64,000 nucleotides of DNA from Dipetalonema caudispina (Eukaryota; Nematoda; Chromadorea; Rhabditida; Onchocercidae), in assembly GCA_013365325.1 (NCBI GenBank), contig JABVXV010000050.1, forward strand, positions 186,001 to 250,000. The letters run 5' to 3'. Numbering within the stretch: position 1 is the first letter of the stretch; each line of letters starts with the position of its first letter. A program made the translations under genes and the position numbers. This document shows positions 39,554-53,800 of this stretch, in pieces. A model generated the notes under the pieces. The model did no database searches and was not told the DNA's origin. It saw only the letters and a program-made list of their open reading frames with translations.

Positions 39554-40790
39554 CTAAGCATTAGGAAAAACTTTAAATTCCGTTTCTGAATGAGATAGTT
39601 TTGGGGCATGAGATATTTGTTTCATCCAACGTTCATTTCGTTGCTCATATGTTTGATTCGAAAGCCTTTTAATCAAGATTTCAAGACCCTCATACATTGA
39701 TCCCAACCGATGTAATCTTACTTAAATACTTTAAAGCCAGAATACAGGAATACTTTGTCTGTGACGACTACACATGCATCAATGATGAAACTTGAATTCG
39801 GAAATGGAAATTATAAATTGATTAATATGTTATTTTCATCTTGGATACTTTTCCTTGTATTAGGGTTGAAACTTTATCGTAAGCATCGAAATATTGTTTA
39901 GGTATACCACGAAGTGTTTTGAGTATATTTTCAAATTTCATTGACAGTTAAACGTTTTTCTTGGTAATCGAAGAACAATTTTCCAAGTGTATGTTCATTT
40001 CATCTAATAGTTTGACTTGTTGCTGTTGTAATTCTCGCTGTGCTATATTCTGTGGATCACTAATACATTTGGGCGGAAATGATTCGCTGACTCCTGTGAC
40101 ACTTTAATGAATTGAAATTTATCTGTGCATAGAAGTTTGTATTTTTTCAACACGAAAAAAAAAAAAAAAACATACCTTTCGGTATACTTGGTGAACCGCT
40201 AGCTATCATTTTAGGATAAATTTCCGAATTAAATTTGACATTCTTCTCTTCAAATAAGTTTAATGTTTACTTTATGTTGCATTTGAAGCGATTTTAGATG
40301 AAATGAATTTCCCTGCTCATCCAGAATTACTGGTGTAATGCATTTCATTGAAACTTTTTTAAAGTAATTAAAACTTTTGATCCTCTTTAACATACCTTTC
40401 CAAGACCACTCCGTTTTCCCCACCATTCGTTACAAATTTAACTAATGAAATGGGACCAATTATTCTTCTTTCACTCATTTTTATCAGTGTAAAGATGAAA
40501 TTATGGAAGGACCAATCATTATCGCGATCGAATGAAACCCAGTGGTAACTATTACACTGTATATCATTAACCATTTGACAGCTAGCACACGAGGAAACTC
40601 GAGAAAACGCTTCCAAGATATGAGAGAATAAGATGAATGATAACGCTGTCAATTCCGCGTGGTACAACCGAAAATTAATTCCATCACCAATCGTTTTTGG
40701 ATTTCGAATCAACAAAAATCGATATTGGTGAGAATTCATTCCTTTTTCCAAGTGCCATAAAGTTAGAGTAGGGAATAAATCCATCGACAA
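39554..40790 (-). pseudogene. Nup88-like nucleoporin relic, C-terminal half, several frame breaks
   Basis: Nup88 is a nuclear-pore protein with a beta-propeller and a C-terminal coiled coil. Pieces in order: about 40,397-40,790 (MDLFPTLTLWHLEKG, LLIRNPKTIGDG, FRLYHAELTALSF), about 40,270-40,352 (CITPVILDEQGNSFH), about 40,177-40,255 (FEEKNVKFNSEIYPK), about 39,970-40,105 (FPPKCISDPQNIAQREL then QQQQVKLLDEM), about 39,815-39,970 (LFFDYQEKRLTVNEI, ENILKTLRGIPKQYFDAY) and 39,554-39,735 (LGSMYEGLEILIKRL to PNA stop). They follow the human layout (IDLIPSLYVF; RDP.. with H.AGVHS; the coiled coil). Adjacent pieces sit in different frames with no room for introns, and no N-terminal half is found before MED13. 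The flanking genes keep near-perfect frames, so I read this as a pseudogene. The family assignment is from memory and moderate. Confidence 0.5.
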
Positions 40791-42621
40791 AACTCATAGG
40801 AAGTTTTGAAGTGTTGTATGAGAACTACCATCTTTTTTTCATTAACTCACAACACTTACTATCGTTATCTAGTACTCAGTTTCTGATCTGTCTTTTGATT
40901 TCTTAATTTAAGAAAAATATCGACAACTAGCATTTCTTATTTCCACAATGGAAAGGACAGAATAGTAGAAGGGAAAAAAAGCACATAAAAAAGTTACAAA
41001 CTGTTGTTTCATTTGCATTGTTCAACATCAAGTACAAATATCACAATAAGAATAAAACAATCTACGGAAAAAACAAAAAAACTTCTTCAAATAAAAAAAA
41101 AAAAAAAAAAAACAAACAAAAGCACAAAACTTCAAATATGCGAAAACGAAAGAAACACTACGACAAGTAACAGTCTCACAGTATGGTTTCAGTTTGTTTT
41201 GAAAATTTGATGAAAAATCATTACAAATAGAGTGCAATCAATAAATTATATCTTCCATGATATCGCTTCAAGAGACGACCGTATTCATCACCTAAACACA
41301 ATTTGCTTATTTTTAGCAGAACAAATATGCGGAAGAACTAACCATAGATAATGACAAATGCAAATAAATAAAAGCGAAACGAAAATAAATTCGAACTTCG
41401 TACGAGCAGTTCATAGCTGTGCTACTACTAAGCGGATATTATAGCAACAATGATCCGAATGATGTAATGATGCAATCACTGACGAATAAGGAAAGAGGAA
41501 ATAGAACAAATAAAAATAAACCATATGTATAGACAAATTACAAATGAAAGAAGATAAACTGAACAACTATGATTTGTACAACTAGCTAAGAAAAAGAAGA
41601 AAGTTAACACCAGAAGATTGCAGAAACTTCCGGAAAGAAAAACGCTAGCTTTCCGGTTTCTCGTTTTCCAGAAGTTATGGATATCCCTGAAGATGTGCTA
41701 AACATAAGGAATAATAATAATAATAATAATAATAATAAGGAGTTGTAACTTCGGGGAAAGTTCGAAAATTTTCGACCCATTATGCGTCGTAAAGGAGAAA
41801 ATCAACGTTAGAGAAGAAAGTTTGAAAATGCAGCATGTCTACATACAGTTTTAGAATCAGAACTTGATCTAACATCCCAACCGGATATATTTTAAGTCAG
41901 GTGAAAAGATTTCTCGTATATTTGCCACTGCGCACTTTAGCCTGAGACTCCATCGTTCTCAGCAAATTAGAATTTTCCAGTTTTCCATGTACTGATGAAA
42001 AAAACGGTAAAAATAAATTATTCTGAAGAATTCCTACAAATCTAGGAAAACAAAAAATATGAAATCAGAAAACTGCAGAAACCTGCTCATAAAGCGAAAA
42101 ATGAACATCGCTATCGAAATCGAAATATTGAATATCAGAAGGACTGTTGTAAATGAAGTTCAATGAAATGAAATACAATCTAGGATCATAATTCTCTCTC
42201 ATAATACATAAGAATAGTTACATAATTCACAATTTCAAATATAATTTGCAAAAAGAAAATATAATATATTAATAATAAACTTTCAAATATTTCATTTGAA
42301 GGAAATGAAGAGAAGCATTCAAAGAACTTCCATAGCCCGTGAAAAGTTTTTTTTTTTACAAATAACGCAATCTTTCAACTAAAAGAGAAAATAACACGGA
42401 ATCCTGTAAGAAGTTGAATTTCCGCAGCAAGTTGGTATCAGAAATCTTGGGTTAGTTAAACAGGTTTTCTGATGTGTGTAAAACTTTTCGAATTTCAAAT
42501 TCACTTTTGCGTCTTCTCAGGCTAAATCAATCTCTAAGCTCAACAATCAACCAGGAAATCTTACATATCATAACACTCTTTTGAGCTTAAGACCAGATAT
42601 ATATTTAATTCTCTTCATCCT
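40791..42621. other. Gene-free stretch between the Nup88-like relic and the MED13 stop
   Basis: AT-rich sequence that must include the MED13 3' UTR. It holds a poly-A tract near 41,090-41,111, an (AAT)n run at 41,710-41,738 and a poly-T near 42,350. On the minus strand a 23-codon open stretch at about 41,227-41,297 (GDEYGRLLKRYHGRYNLLIA, then stop) follows a TGTTTAG acceptor. It looks slightly protein-like, but I can attach it to nothing. I see no other gene. Confidence 0.5.
41710..41738. repeat. (AAT)n microsatellite
   Basis: Nearly ten uninterrupted AAT units downstream of MED13 on the minus strand. Noncoding. Confidence 0.92.
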
Positions 42622-45600
42622 TCAATTGATGAAGCGATTAACGGCATTGCAAAGCCACATAAGAGCTTGAATATGAACGGGTAGACAGGAACGCCGCTCA
42701 CCGCTTACCAGATCCATATTGAGCCAGGATAAGGCATTGTACATTTCCAAAACATACCTAAAATTAGGATGAAATTTCCTTTCAAAAAGAGAAACCTATA
42801 AAAATAGGTTAGTAAAATAAAAAATACGGTCTTAATCTATTTTGGCTGAAATCGAATAATATTTTCAACGATAAAAGCTGGAACATCTTTCAATTATAAT
42901 TGAAGGAAGACGATAATGACACGATAACTGTCCTTGAAGGATCCGGAAAATACAACTGGAGAGAAATTTAAATTCAGAGAGTATGTTGCCAAGAAAAAAT
43001 AAACTGGAGAGAAATTTAAATTCAGAGAGTATGCCGCTAAGAAAACAAGCTGCTCATTTAATATTTGCAGAACGATTGCCTTTATATAGAACAGTACCTG
43101 AGAACATCGGCTGTTGCTTGGCTATCCAACTGATGATGACAAGCTTCAGTACCCTTACCAAATGACGAGATATCATCGCCTTGCTGAACATTCGGTGTAT
43201 TTAAATGAAGTGAACTTTTTAGGTGTACTGGATTTCGTCGCTTAGCAGACGGACAAGCTGACCAGAACCATTCCGGTAAATCAGATGCTGGTGCTGTTGA
43301 AATATAATAACCGGTTGCAAGTGGTTGATTTTCTATCGAAACATCTAGAAATATTCATTAATTTTTTTCGGAACTAATAAAAGAAAATCCAGTGGTTCCC
43401 AACAAAACTCATAAAACTTAAAAACCAAAATCTGCCGCCATAAAATCAATCCTAAAATTAACAGAAAAAGTAAACGTGCTGGATCTACCCTCATTTTTTC
43501 GCCCTAAAATTTGTTTCTCCTCTTTTAGTAGGCATATCTTATATTCCAACTATTTCCAGACGTTCAGGTTATCGGATTAACTAGTGGAGGAAGGAGAAAT
43601 TCAACTTGAAACCCATAAGAAAACATTTGGTAAGAGAACTCTCCAAATTTTTGTTGCGCAATATTTTCCCAACATTTCCTTACCAAAACCACATACTTAA
43701 CATCACGGGTGGATACAACCTCATTAAACGAACAAAAGAATAGTAAATACGAGCATGGATTTTGTATATTCAATAAATAGATGATAGTTTGACTGGGTTA
43801 GCCGAAATGATAATCAAGCTTCTAGCAAAATTAAATGAAAAGTAGCTTCAGTCCTGTAAATTAGAAGCAACAGCGACACAACAAGAAGTATTTCAATGGA
43901 GTAAAGAGAATGAAAATAAACTCCAGAATAGGAGAGTTATCTTGCAAAGAAATCAGCTCTTACTACTAAAAATGAAGTTCGATTCCAAATTAACAATGTC
44001 ACTGAGGAATGCACTACAAATAAACCTATATAATATCAGACCAAATTCTCGTATGAATTTATAATTGCTTTGACTTGATCGTTTTTCAATTTTATTTCAT
44101 TTCTGAAAGAATACGCTTAATATTTTGATGTGCTAACCAGCATATTCACTTGGAATCCCTGTGTTTCCACCCACTCGAAAACTGGTCGATTGTGGCGGTG
44201 GTCCAGTTCCATTTGTCATCAAATCCTCACCGTTTCCAATCAGTTCACTGAATTCCTCACCAATTTCTTCCGTTAACAAATTTGAAAAATCATCCTCTTC
44301 CAATTCGGCAACGCCATTCCCACCTTGATGATCTAACTGTAATAAGATTTATAGATTAAGTAAAGTTCCAAAAATAACAAAATCATGCAACACACGGTCG
44401 AGTTTTCTGAATCATAAATGATGAAAGGGTGTTAATCATTGAATTCATGACTCTTTTATCTTTAAGAAGGAATAGATAATGTATGGCACTTTGAAATCGC
44501 ATACGTGCCAAGATTCTACGCCAGTTTAGAACTAAGTTTTGCTTGCAAGGTTTTCAATTGCCTCGAAACTCAACTCAAAAACATCATCAGCTCAACAGTA
44601 GATCCCTACACTTATATTTTACTATAAAATGAAAAGTATTTCGAAAAAGTGGTAAGAAGACCGAACAATATATCCAAAATTGAAATTTTTACGTTGCCAA
44701 ACTTTTAAAGTAGAAACTACAAAATTCCCTATTAAATTTTGAAAAAAAGTAGAAGTCAGCTCAAAAAGTACTTGAAACGTTCCAAGAAAACATACATTCA
44801 ACTCAGGACTGGTAGGAAAAACCAAAATATGTGTACAGCTTGTATCATCTGGCGTTATCAATGTACGATGTCGGGAATTTTTCAGGAAACGATCATCGTG
44901 CTGGAAGGATGATGGGAAAACACGAAGATGAGCTTCGGGCTCCAGACTGACCAAACAAGCTGACAACACACCGGGAACTTCCTAAAGCACAAGTGTTAGC
45001 TATGGTTTACTAATTTTTTTTAAAAAGTCCATATTTTTCAGAAATTTGGCTCAAACTGGACAATCAAAACCTAAATTAATCGAGTCGATTTGAAATAAAG
45101 AAAATTTGGATGTAAAATTAATATTGTTCGTCTTAACAACAAAAATAAGGATTACCGAAGTTCCGGGCATCACATGACATGCTCGGCATACATGTTTCAT
45201 ACGTGTTCCAACTTGTTTCAAATAAGATTTGCTGAGAATTTGAGTCCAAACTGAAATAAACTGAGAAGGAAGCGTTTTAATCCAGCTCAACTACTAAAAC
45301 CGTAGTTCCATTACCTTACGGTTACTTATTTGAAAACAATGGAACTTTTGATTAGAGAATCGAAAAATCCAGAATTCGACATCACTCTGTGATGAAGAGA
45401 TCGCTGTTTAACGGAAAGCAAGAATGACTAAGCTAAAAATCGGAAATTTTGGACTGATGATTCATCGAGTAATTTAGTTTTAAGTTTAAGCTACGGAATT
45501 AGTTTTTATTACATTAAAATAAGGTTGAACTGGCCCTCTCCTAATACCAACGTTTAGGAAACACTAGATGTGATTTAAATATCAATAACTCACATTTAAA

Positions 45601-47875
45601 TTCTCCATGACCAATTCGTCCAACCCTACCGATAACAAGCCGCCAATTCCTGGTGCCGTTAGCTAGCGTACCCAGAATGTATGACCATAAACGATATAAA
45701 CTATCCCGAATCTGTGTCGACTGTTTGTACCTCATGTTCACTCTGTAATTAACCAGTCATTTTCCAAATCAGATCCACAATTTGCATTGACCAATGTTAT
45801 TCGGTTACATGAACAATACACCGCTCACAATTAAACTATCAAAATCTTCAAAAAGTTTCTCTGTCTCATCAAATCCTTAAAATTTATCACTACGATATAA
45901 CTGTTAACGTAAAATGATTTTGCCAGAAAAAAAAGTGGTTATTCTGCACAAGCTGAACAAAACGTATAATTTTATACAGGCTAAGCAACATACCTTTTAT
46001 GATCAGGTTTTAACCTCAAATTAATTAAGCAGTTGTCGAGGGAATGGCCCTGATGATCCGTTACGGTGGCAGCAAGCCAATCATTTCCTATTAAGCAATA
46101 ACTAACAAATAATACAGCCTCATCGGTATTGATTTGCATGAGATCACAATTCGGACGCTGCATTACTGGTGACGGTGGGGCAAGAATGAATGGCTTGCTT
46201 GGGACCTGAATGAAAAATTATATGAAATGCGAATCATGTTGCATTTATTAATATGAACAGCCGCAAGGCTTAAAAATGAGCATATATCCAGCATCTCAGG
46301 AACTTTTTATAAGCTCGTAGCAAATTGGAGAGTTTAAATGAGTGATCCGATAATTTTTAGCAAAAATAATAGTTACACATCTGGAACTTCTATGGCGTTA
46401 TAGCAAAACTAAACACATAAACGTAATAAAAAGAGCAAATAACCTTGTAATAAATAGGTTCTTTTCGTTCCAGTTCGTTTAACAAATCAACCATTGCCGA
46501 TGCAGGACCGAAGCGTGTCATACTTTTTGGCAAAATACCACGCACAATATCAGGTAATACCACACGCGAATGTGTGTAAACCGAAAATGCAACAGTTTTG
46601 AGTGAGTCGGATGATGATAACCGTTCGTTTTGCGATTTTTCCAAACGTCCTGAAAAAGAATACCAAGTAACAATGCGCCAAAGCATCGCACTAATCAAAA
46701 GTTGGATTTCTTCTGCAAGAAAAACTAAATTTTGGAGAAAACTAGCTCAACCATAAGTCTAAAACTAAAATATGTAGTGGGTCTGATTTTTTCTTTGATA
46801 TAAGATTACAAATCTGTCAACATCTCCTATTTTGCATAAAACCGCGTTTTTAACTACTCCACATCATGGCAAATGAAACTGCCTTTTTTCCAATAGTCTT
46901 TTTTCTTCCTTTAAATGACCTCATGGTTATAAAAATAATACATACCCTGATCATAGCCATTCAGACGTCCACGTTCATCCTTTAAGAAATCAGCGGAAAC
47001 ACCGCAATAATCGAAAATACTTTGCAGTGCAATCATTTCCAATTGTAACTGCGGTCGACGCTTATTGTTCAAACGGTAAAGGAGTGCATTAAATGCACGC
47101 ATCAGAGCAACGGTAACAACTCTTGCAACGAGCGGATTTTCTTCAGCACCCAATAAAAATGGATTCACCTGAATTTCGATTTAAATTTTCAAGATTTGAA
47201 TGAATAGTTGACAAGCCTGGGACTTATTTTAATTGGTCAAAGAAACAATCATCTGATCACGACTTGCGAGCAGGAGAAGTGGTTTCGTTTTTACAATTTT
47301 AATATTAATATAATATTTTCAGGATATATAATATTTTCAGGATATTTGGTTTTGACAAAAACAAAATTTATAAAGCTAAACACGAACTGCAGGTCGTATT
47401 ATAAAAAATTAATACAAATATTTACGAGGTAGATGACAATAACATGAGGTAGAGTTCCCGGTTCGTCCTCCGCTATGACACCATCAGCTACTAGTTGTTC
47501 AGCTATGAGAGATGAAAAACTAGTTATATTTTGAGCACCACCGTCACCGATAGAACCGTCTGGTGTCAGCGATTCGCTGATACTTGAAGATGTGGCACTA
47601 GCTGAACTTGGACCGCTGGCACTACTTGGACCTAAATTAAACAATTCAGAATTTGATTTTTTCGGCAAATTATGCTCTTTAAGAGGACAAACGTTTCTAT
47701 AAAAATAATTATCAACCGAAATGATTCTAGAAAAGGCACCCTGTGAGGTTTCACTGGATTGACCGGGAATAATAATACTGCCGGGTGCCGAAGGTGGTGG
47801 CATGTGGTCGGAACTTGATACTGCATAACCTCCACATTGATAACTTGTCATTGAAACATGCGGTACAGAATGTAT
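42622..47875 (-). CDS. MED13: MED13 exons 36-45 (C-terminal PIWI-like region), exon map
   Basis: Exons: 47426-47875, 46946-47168, 46444-46649, 45994-46205, 45594-45742, 45156-45250, 44796-44981, 44138-44336, 43098-43344, 42622-42757. Exon 36 is one 150-codon frame with a Ser-rich stretch, ending LPHVIVIYL at the donor and matching the human IVVYIIDPF. Exon 38 carries [17 protein letters not shown] and RFGPASAM, exon 40 [13 protein letters not shown], exon 41 [14 protein letters not shown], exon 42 [20 protein letters not shown] and [15 protein letters not shown], exon 44 [19 protein letters not shown], and exon 45 the last 44 residues with TGA at 42,622-42,624. All phases agree. The last intron contains the 48-bp tandem duplication. 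Confidence 0.92.
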
Positions 47876-50800
47876 CTGAAATTGAAGAACACAGTATTGA
47901 TCTCTGCAAAATAGGCAGTGATATAGAATACAGGAAAAATACAAATATGTTTTCGTAGGCACTAAAATTTATCACATTACTAAAACAATCACGCTACCTG
48001 ACTTTCAGCCAAAGCAGCACGATATTTGTCCCTGCTGAAGATGTCATCATTATTTATCAATATACGGGCCATTTCATTTTCGAAATACTGCATATACACC
48101 TAGAAAAAACGACTACGATCAGAGTAAAATAAATGTAGGAAAACTGTTAAAAAAAAACTTATCTTCGATATTAAGATAGTAGGAGTGCAAGAAATTTTGA
48201 TTGGAAATGTTACCATGCTTTTTTCTTTATAATAATGACAATGCTATTTCTCTGAATTACATGTTCCTTTCCCACCTTGACGGAAAAGATTTTGTTTTTC
48301 CTAATCTTCAAAAAAAAAGCACTAGTAATAATTTTAAACCTTCAATCGCGTAATCAACGATTTGTTATCGCCAATGTGTCGTTCGACTTGGTTCAGGAAA
48401 TTGTCACATTCACCTGGATTCGTTGCTGGATACCGTGTTGGGACACGCAACAGACCATCTCGTAATACTTCCCGTGAAAACGGTATGTGACGACCAAAAC
48501 GACACTGCTCGTACATTCTGCAACCGAACAGACGGATTTAAACACTTAATAATTAGCTAAAACTACAAACACAACAGCATTTAGTAGTGTTTACTAACAA
48601 GTATTGCTATGTTTTCACCGATCCTGGAGAACAGCAATGACGAACAGACTTAACTCTGTTGGCCAGCGGATGAATAAATAATTAAACGAGAAGGTATTAT
48701 AAAAGTAGATTAAATACGTGGATGAGTTGGATAAATAAAGTAAAGCAACTGAAGAGATTAGTGACTTACTGAAGTATTAGTAAGTATATTATACAAGCGC
48801 ATAATGCTAACATTTGAAGCCAACAATTTGAAAAAGAAATTGAGAAAATTAATGTCACTTACCTTGACAAGTCCATGAGATATTTTTTTGTCTTCTCGAT
48901 GCAAATTAGATTATCCGGAACAACACCGATATAAAGTACGTCTTTCGGCTGGTCGTACGGTTCCAATGACATTTTTTCCCATAATCTTATGATCTGTGGT
49001 GATGTTATAACTGCATCTTTTTCCGATGCAACAACTATATTTGGCACCGCTTCTGCTCCGCTATCGTCTTCCTGAAAAAACTTACCAAATAACTCCGCTG
49101 AAAAACTACTGACAGCTGACTATCAATTTTTGAAGAAATTAAGTTGTGAAAAGATGAAACTGAATTTAACGAAATGCATAAATTTATAACTTATAATGGG
49201 ATTTGGTAATTTGAGGGGAATTCGAACTGGAATTTAAACGAAAACCGGAATGGATAGTACGAAATTAACGAATGAGAACCAAACTGAACTTGTGAATTAA
49301 AAACGACAATTCATACTCTAGTTGACAAATTTCAAATCCATGGAAATAGAAGCAACATTGAGAAGCTATAAGCAAAGCTACGAATTGAATCAAGTCGACT
49401 GAATTATACCAAAATTATACCATTCCTCCAGCAGCTTTCAGTGCTTTGCGATCGAAAAATCGCCATGTCAGTGGTCCTTCCACTATATTGTTACTTCCGA
49501 ACAACGGTGATGAACGAGCAATTCGTAAAGATTCTTCCAGAATTGGTCCAATTTCTTGCAACAACGCCATGCATTCAGATTCGCGTGGTTCGCGCATTTC
49601 GTTCGATACCTACAATTTCTGAATGGTAGATTCCTGCACGGAACTTAACATTTATTGCCATTCTTTTCTAGTCAAATGAATAACATTTGTATTTTAATTG
49701 CAAAGTAGATTCAATCTCTATCTATTTGATTTTCCTATCAGATGTCGTTCTTTCCCTTAATTTCTTTTAGCAAAGACCCACCTGAACTCCCCAGTCATGA
49801 AGAAGCACACTTCGCACATCGTGTGGCGGACGTCGGCAATTCATTTCCATACAAGCAACTTCGCAAGCAGCTTGAAATACCAGTGGTAATTCTCGTTGAT
49901 CCACCTCCGAAATGATATACTCACAATGCTTCGATGAATCGGATCCAATGCGTTCCGTCTGTTAAATGAAGGTTGTCATGATCGGAAATAAATTTGTGAA
50001 ACACTTCAGAATCTTGCAGTTACATACTTTAAAGTTGCGTGAATCTTTCAGCAAAAAATTTTACAGGACGAAAATATTTTCATTTTACATAATATGCATT
50101 TGAAATTATTCGTGCTTATAGATATTCCCGCAAAGAATTGATATTTACATTTTTCAGCACAATAAAATCGTAAAAGTCATACTATAGCCACCTATATTAT
50201 AGTAACTATGCACTGTTCAAATTAATATCTTTATTAGACCGCGAAAATTTTGTTTCAGTAATGTTTACCTGCGAAGCTCGCTCGCACTGTAAACTGAGTA
50301 ACGTAACCTGATCTAGCAATCCACCAAGATCACGCACAAGTGTTTGTTCACGTAGTAGAGCGATGAAATTCATATCCCTTAAAAATATTCACAAAAAAAA
50401 TTGGTAGATGACATTTAATAAAGTCAAATATGATAAATTTTGGTCAAATTCTTCCTCCATGACTTAACCCGTCATTATAATGTCCTTCAATTCATATTTG
50501 ACTAAACAGGTCCCTATATAAATTCGCTTAAGTCAGCTAAATGCGTAAGTTTTTTTCCCTTTTTTTTACCAGAAGATTCTTTAGAAATTCAATTTGATTA
50601 ATAATTTTGCTCTATACAAATGAGAACTAACCGTCCACTCATTGAGTCGAACCAAATAGTATGTGGGATTGCTGGCTGATTCTGGGTTTCATTGATATCT
50701 GTTGCTTCTTTTGCATCCTCAGCGAATAAACCAGCTTTCATACTTAAGTAACGGTGTCGCACAGCACTGAAACGAAGCTAACCGGAACATATACCACAGT

Positions 50801-53800
50801 AAATCTCTCACGCTGTAAGCCAACACTGGGCATGAATTTTATATATCACCAACTATGATTTAGCGCCTAATAAACACATCACTGAGTATTCCCTCCCTGT
50901 GGATATAATGAGAAAACTAAGGAAGCAGAATTAATGTCAAAAATGACAATCACACAAAACAGAGGGATCAAAAAGCTTCAAATAGAATAATATATTCAAA
51001 AACTTCAAACAGAATCCGATTTTTTAATAAAAAATAAAAAATGGATCGGACACTTGGGAAACACACCTAAATCCACAGTTACACGAATTTGATGTGCTGT
51101 TATAAAAGCCACTGGTTGGTTTGCTAACAATTAGTTGTTGCTGCGCTGGTGGTTGTCTCAGCACTTCGGGTGGTGTTATATAGACTCCAAGTTCCTGAAA
51201 ATCTATTCAGGTTTCATTTAATCTTACTCTAAGTTTAGTATCAGCCCTAATTCTCATGAAATTAGTTACCTGCGTAAAAATTCCAACTTTTACTTCCAAT
51301 AGGGCACTGAATTACAGCTAAGTCAAAAACACCTACCTTTGCTCTGATGCTACCGTTACACGAACAAATTGGACAGGCATCAAAGACTGAATCATAATGA
51401 AGATCCAGAACTGTATCCTGAAGCAGTACAGCAAGTACCAAGGATTTCCCTTCCGGATGTGTTCGTATGTTACTCGGTGGAACAGCAGTTGTATCCATGA
51501 CAGGTGGCATATTCATCAAACGGCTAAAAAAGGCTTCCAGAATTTATTTTAAATAGTTCTGCAAGCAGAAATATATCTAAGAGGAACGATTTCCTTGCTA
51601 AATAAGTGCTTATTTGCTAATTAAATTTTCGCAGTTATTATGGTATTCACGCTTCTTATTAATTAATTGCTTAGCAAACACTTGGCAAATAATAAAACGG
51701 TTAATAACTGTTCACTCACTTTCCGAATAGTCCACCATTATTAGGACTTCCGATGGATGGCGGAACTGCCATCACGGAATCCTGCGATGTCCGCGGACCA
51801 CACATCATGTTTGGATTCTGTGCTTGCGCCATTAAGGTGTTTGGACGCATCATGTGCGATGATTGCGAATACATCATTGAACCAGATTGAACGTTATGTA
51901 CCGCAGGATACTGGTGGTTGATTGCCTGAGAAAATGGCGGCGGTGGCTCGACTGGTGCTTGACTCTGGAAGATAAACGTCACAGCCTTAAATCACCGATT
52001 GTTTGATTTTCCTTCTTTTTTGGAGTTCAAAAATGTACCAGTCAAATTTTGCAATTAGTAAGCCTCCGAATTTTGACTAGTCGTAAGAATATTTCAGAAT
52101 AATTAATCTCTATTACACCTATTTAAAATTAGTGCAATACATACAGATCGGACCTGCGAATCAATTCCATAAGAGTCTGATGAATGAATGGCATGTTGTG
52201 CTGGCAAAGCTCCACTCATATTACAACGGAACATCATCTGCAGTTGAACAACTTTCAACTTATTTCACTGTGTATAAATACACAACTTATTCCTTTCAAA
52301 ACTAAACTGTAATATTTCAGAATAAAATTCAGTAATTTGGAATTTTGAACTTAGTGCTAACACAGGTGGAAACTAAAGTCACTCCATTACCATCCGTGAG
52401 ATCTGAAGCTATTTTATCCTATTTCTAACTAAATAACCCATTAGGGTAAATTAGAGAACAAATGCATACGACAGTCATTAGTAGCAACTAGAATATTTAA
52501 GTGCAAGAGCATGGAATACCTGTTGCTGGTAGATATTCTGCTGCGATGGATTCACGGCGGGCATTCCCATTTGCCCATTGAAATTGGCATTGTTAACAAA
52601 ATGACTCAGTTGCTGGAACGGTTGTTGCGGTTGTTGCATGGAGAATTGTGCGTTTGGTGGTCCTGCCCCATGCATACTATTTGCATTTAGTGGTTGCGAT
52701 GAAGTTGTACCATGCATTCCACCAAGCATGTGCGATGATTGCATTGGACCAGTACTCATCGAGCACATTGGACCACCCGGAAATGAACAGATCGGATTTG
52801 GAGCGTTCATCATTCCAGGTGGACCACAGAACTGAGCCGATTGGCCCATAAAAGGAGGATGTTGCGGTGCACCAGTTTGTGACGATGCATACTGTGTTAT
52901 GGATGGTATCCTGAAAGAAAATCCGTTTTAAACACGGTTTTTTTAAACCATGTTAATATCGCAGTTAGTATTTTTACAACCAAAAATAAACCTTGCTAAT
53001 GGTCGAAGATGTGCCATCGACATTTGCTGATTCATATGAACGACACCCATTCGTGAGGAACCAGGCATCGGTTGCATAATAGCGGTACCACCAGGTGGCA
53101 TACAACCACTACCCATCATCATGTTCATCACTGAATTACCATTATATGATGTCCCCGCAAATGGTGGCCCGTTAGCAACGAAATTAGGTATACCATTCAT
53201 TGACATACCGTGTGGTAACACTATAAATGCACAGATTCAAGTGATTCGATCCTTTCAAATTAGTTAACATTATTAAGAGGCAAACCAATTTTTGCTATAA
53301 ATAATACTAGGTCTAAATAGTGCGTGAATAAACTCTAGATTAGCCAAAAGGATGAACATGTTAAGTATAAACTAATAAGGAAGATGAAGGACAAAAAGTA
53401 AAAATCCATCATATATTCATCTGTTAAAGGATGTAAATTGATCCTATTTCTTAGTTAAGTGTAACATTCGGCTTCTCTTCATTTGACATGGATATCCATT
53501 CATCACTTAAAATTAAAAAATTCAAAACCATACTTTGCAAAGTTGGTAAACAATGCGAAGAAAGCATATGACCATTGCTGTATGGCATCCGATAATGACG
53601 CATCGTTGAGAAGGTTGAGTGCGGAGCAAGATTCCGGAGACGTTCACGCATAAATAAATAATCTGGAGCACGACCGACTTTTTTCCGCTTCTCACGTGCT
53701 GCGACAGCTGTTTTGATGAGCTTCAACTGATCTGCATAGACGCCTTCTAGCACACGACATTCTTTTGCCTAAAATTTCAAAGCTTTCGGAACAGTAACAT

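Noticed and set aside
47399..47975. Overlapping minus-strand ORFs in three frames
   Set aside because: Only the frame of exon 36 (47,426-47,875) joins both neighbouring MED13 exons. The others are shadows.
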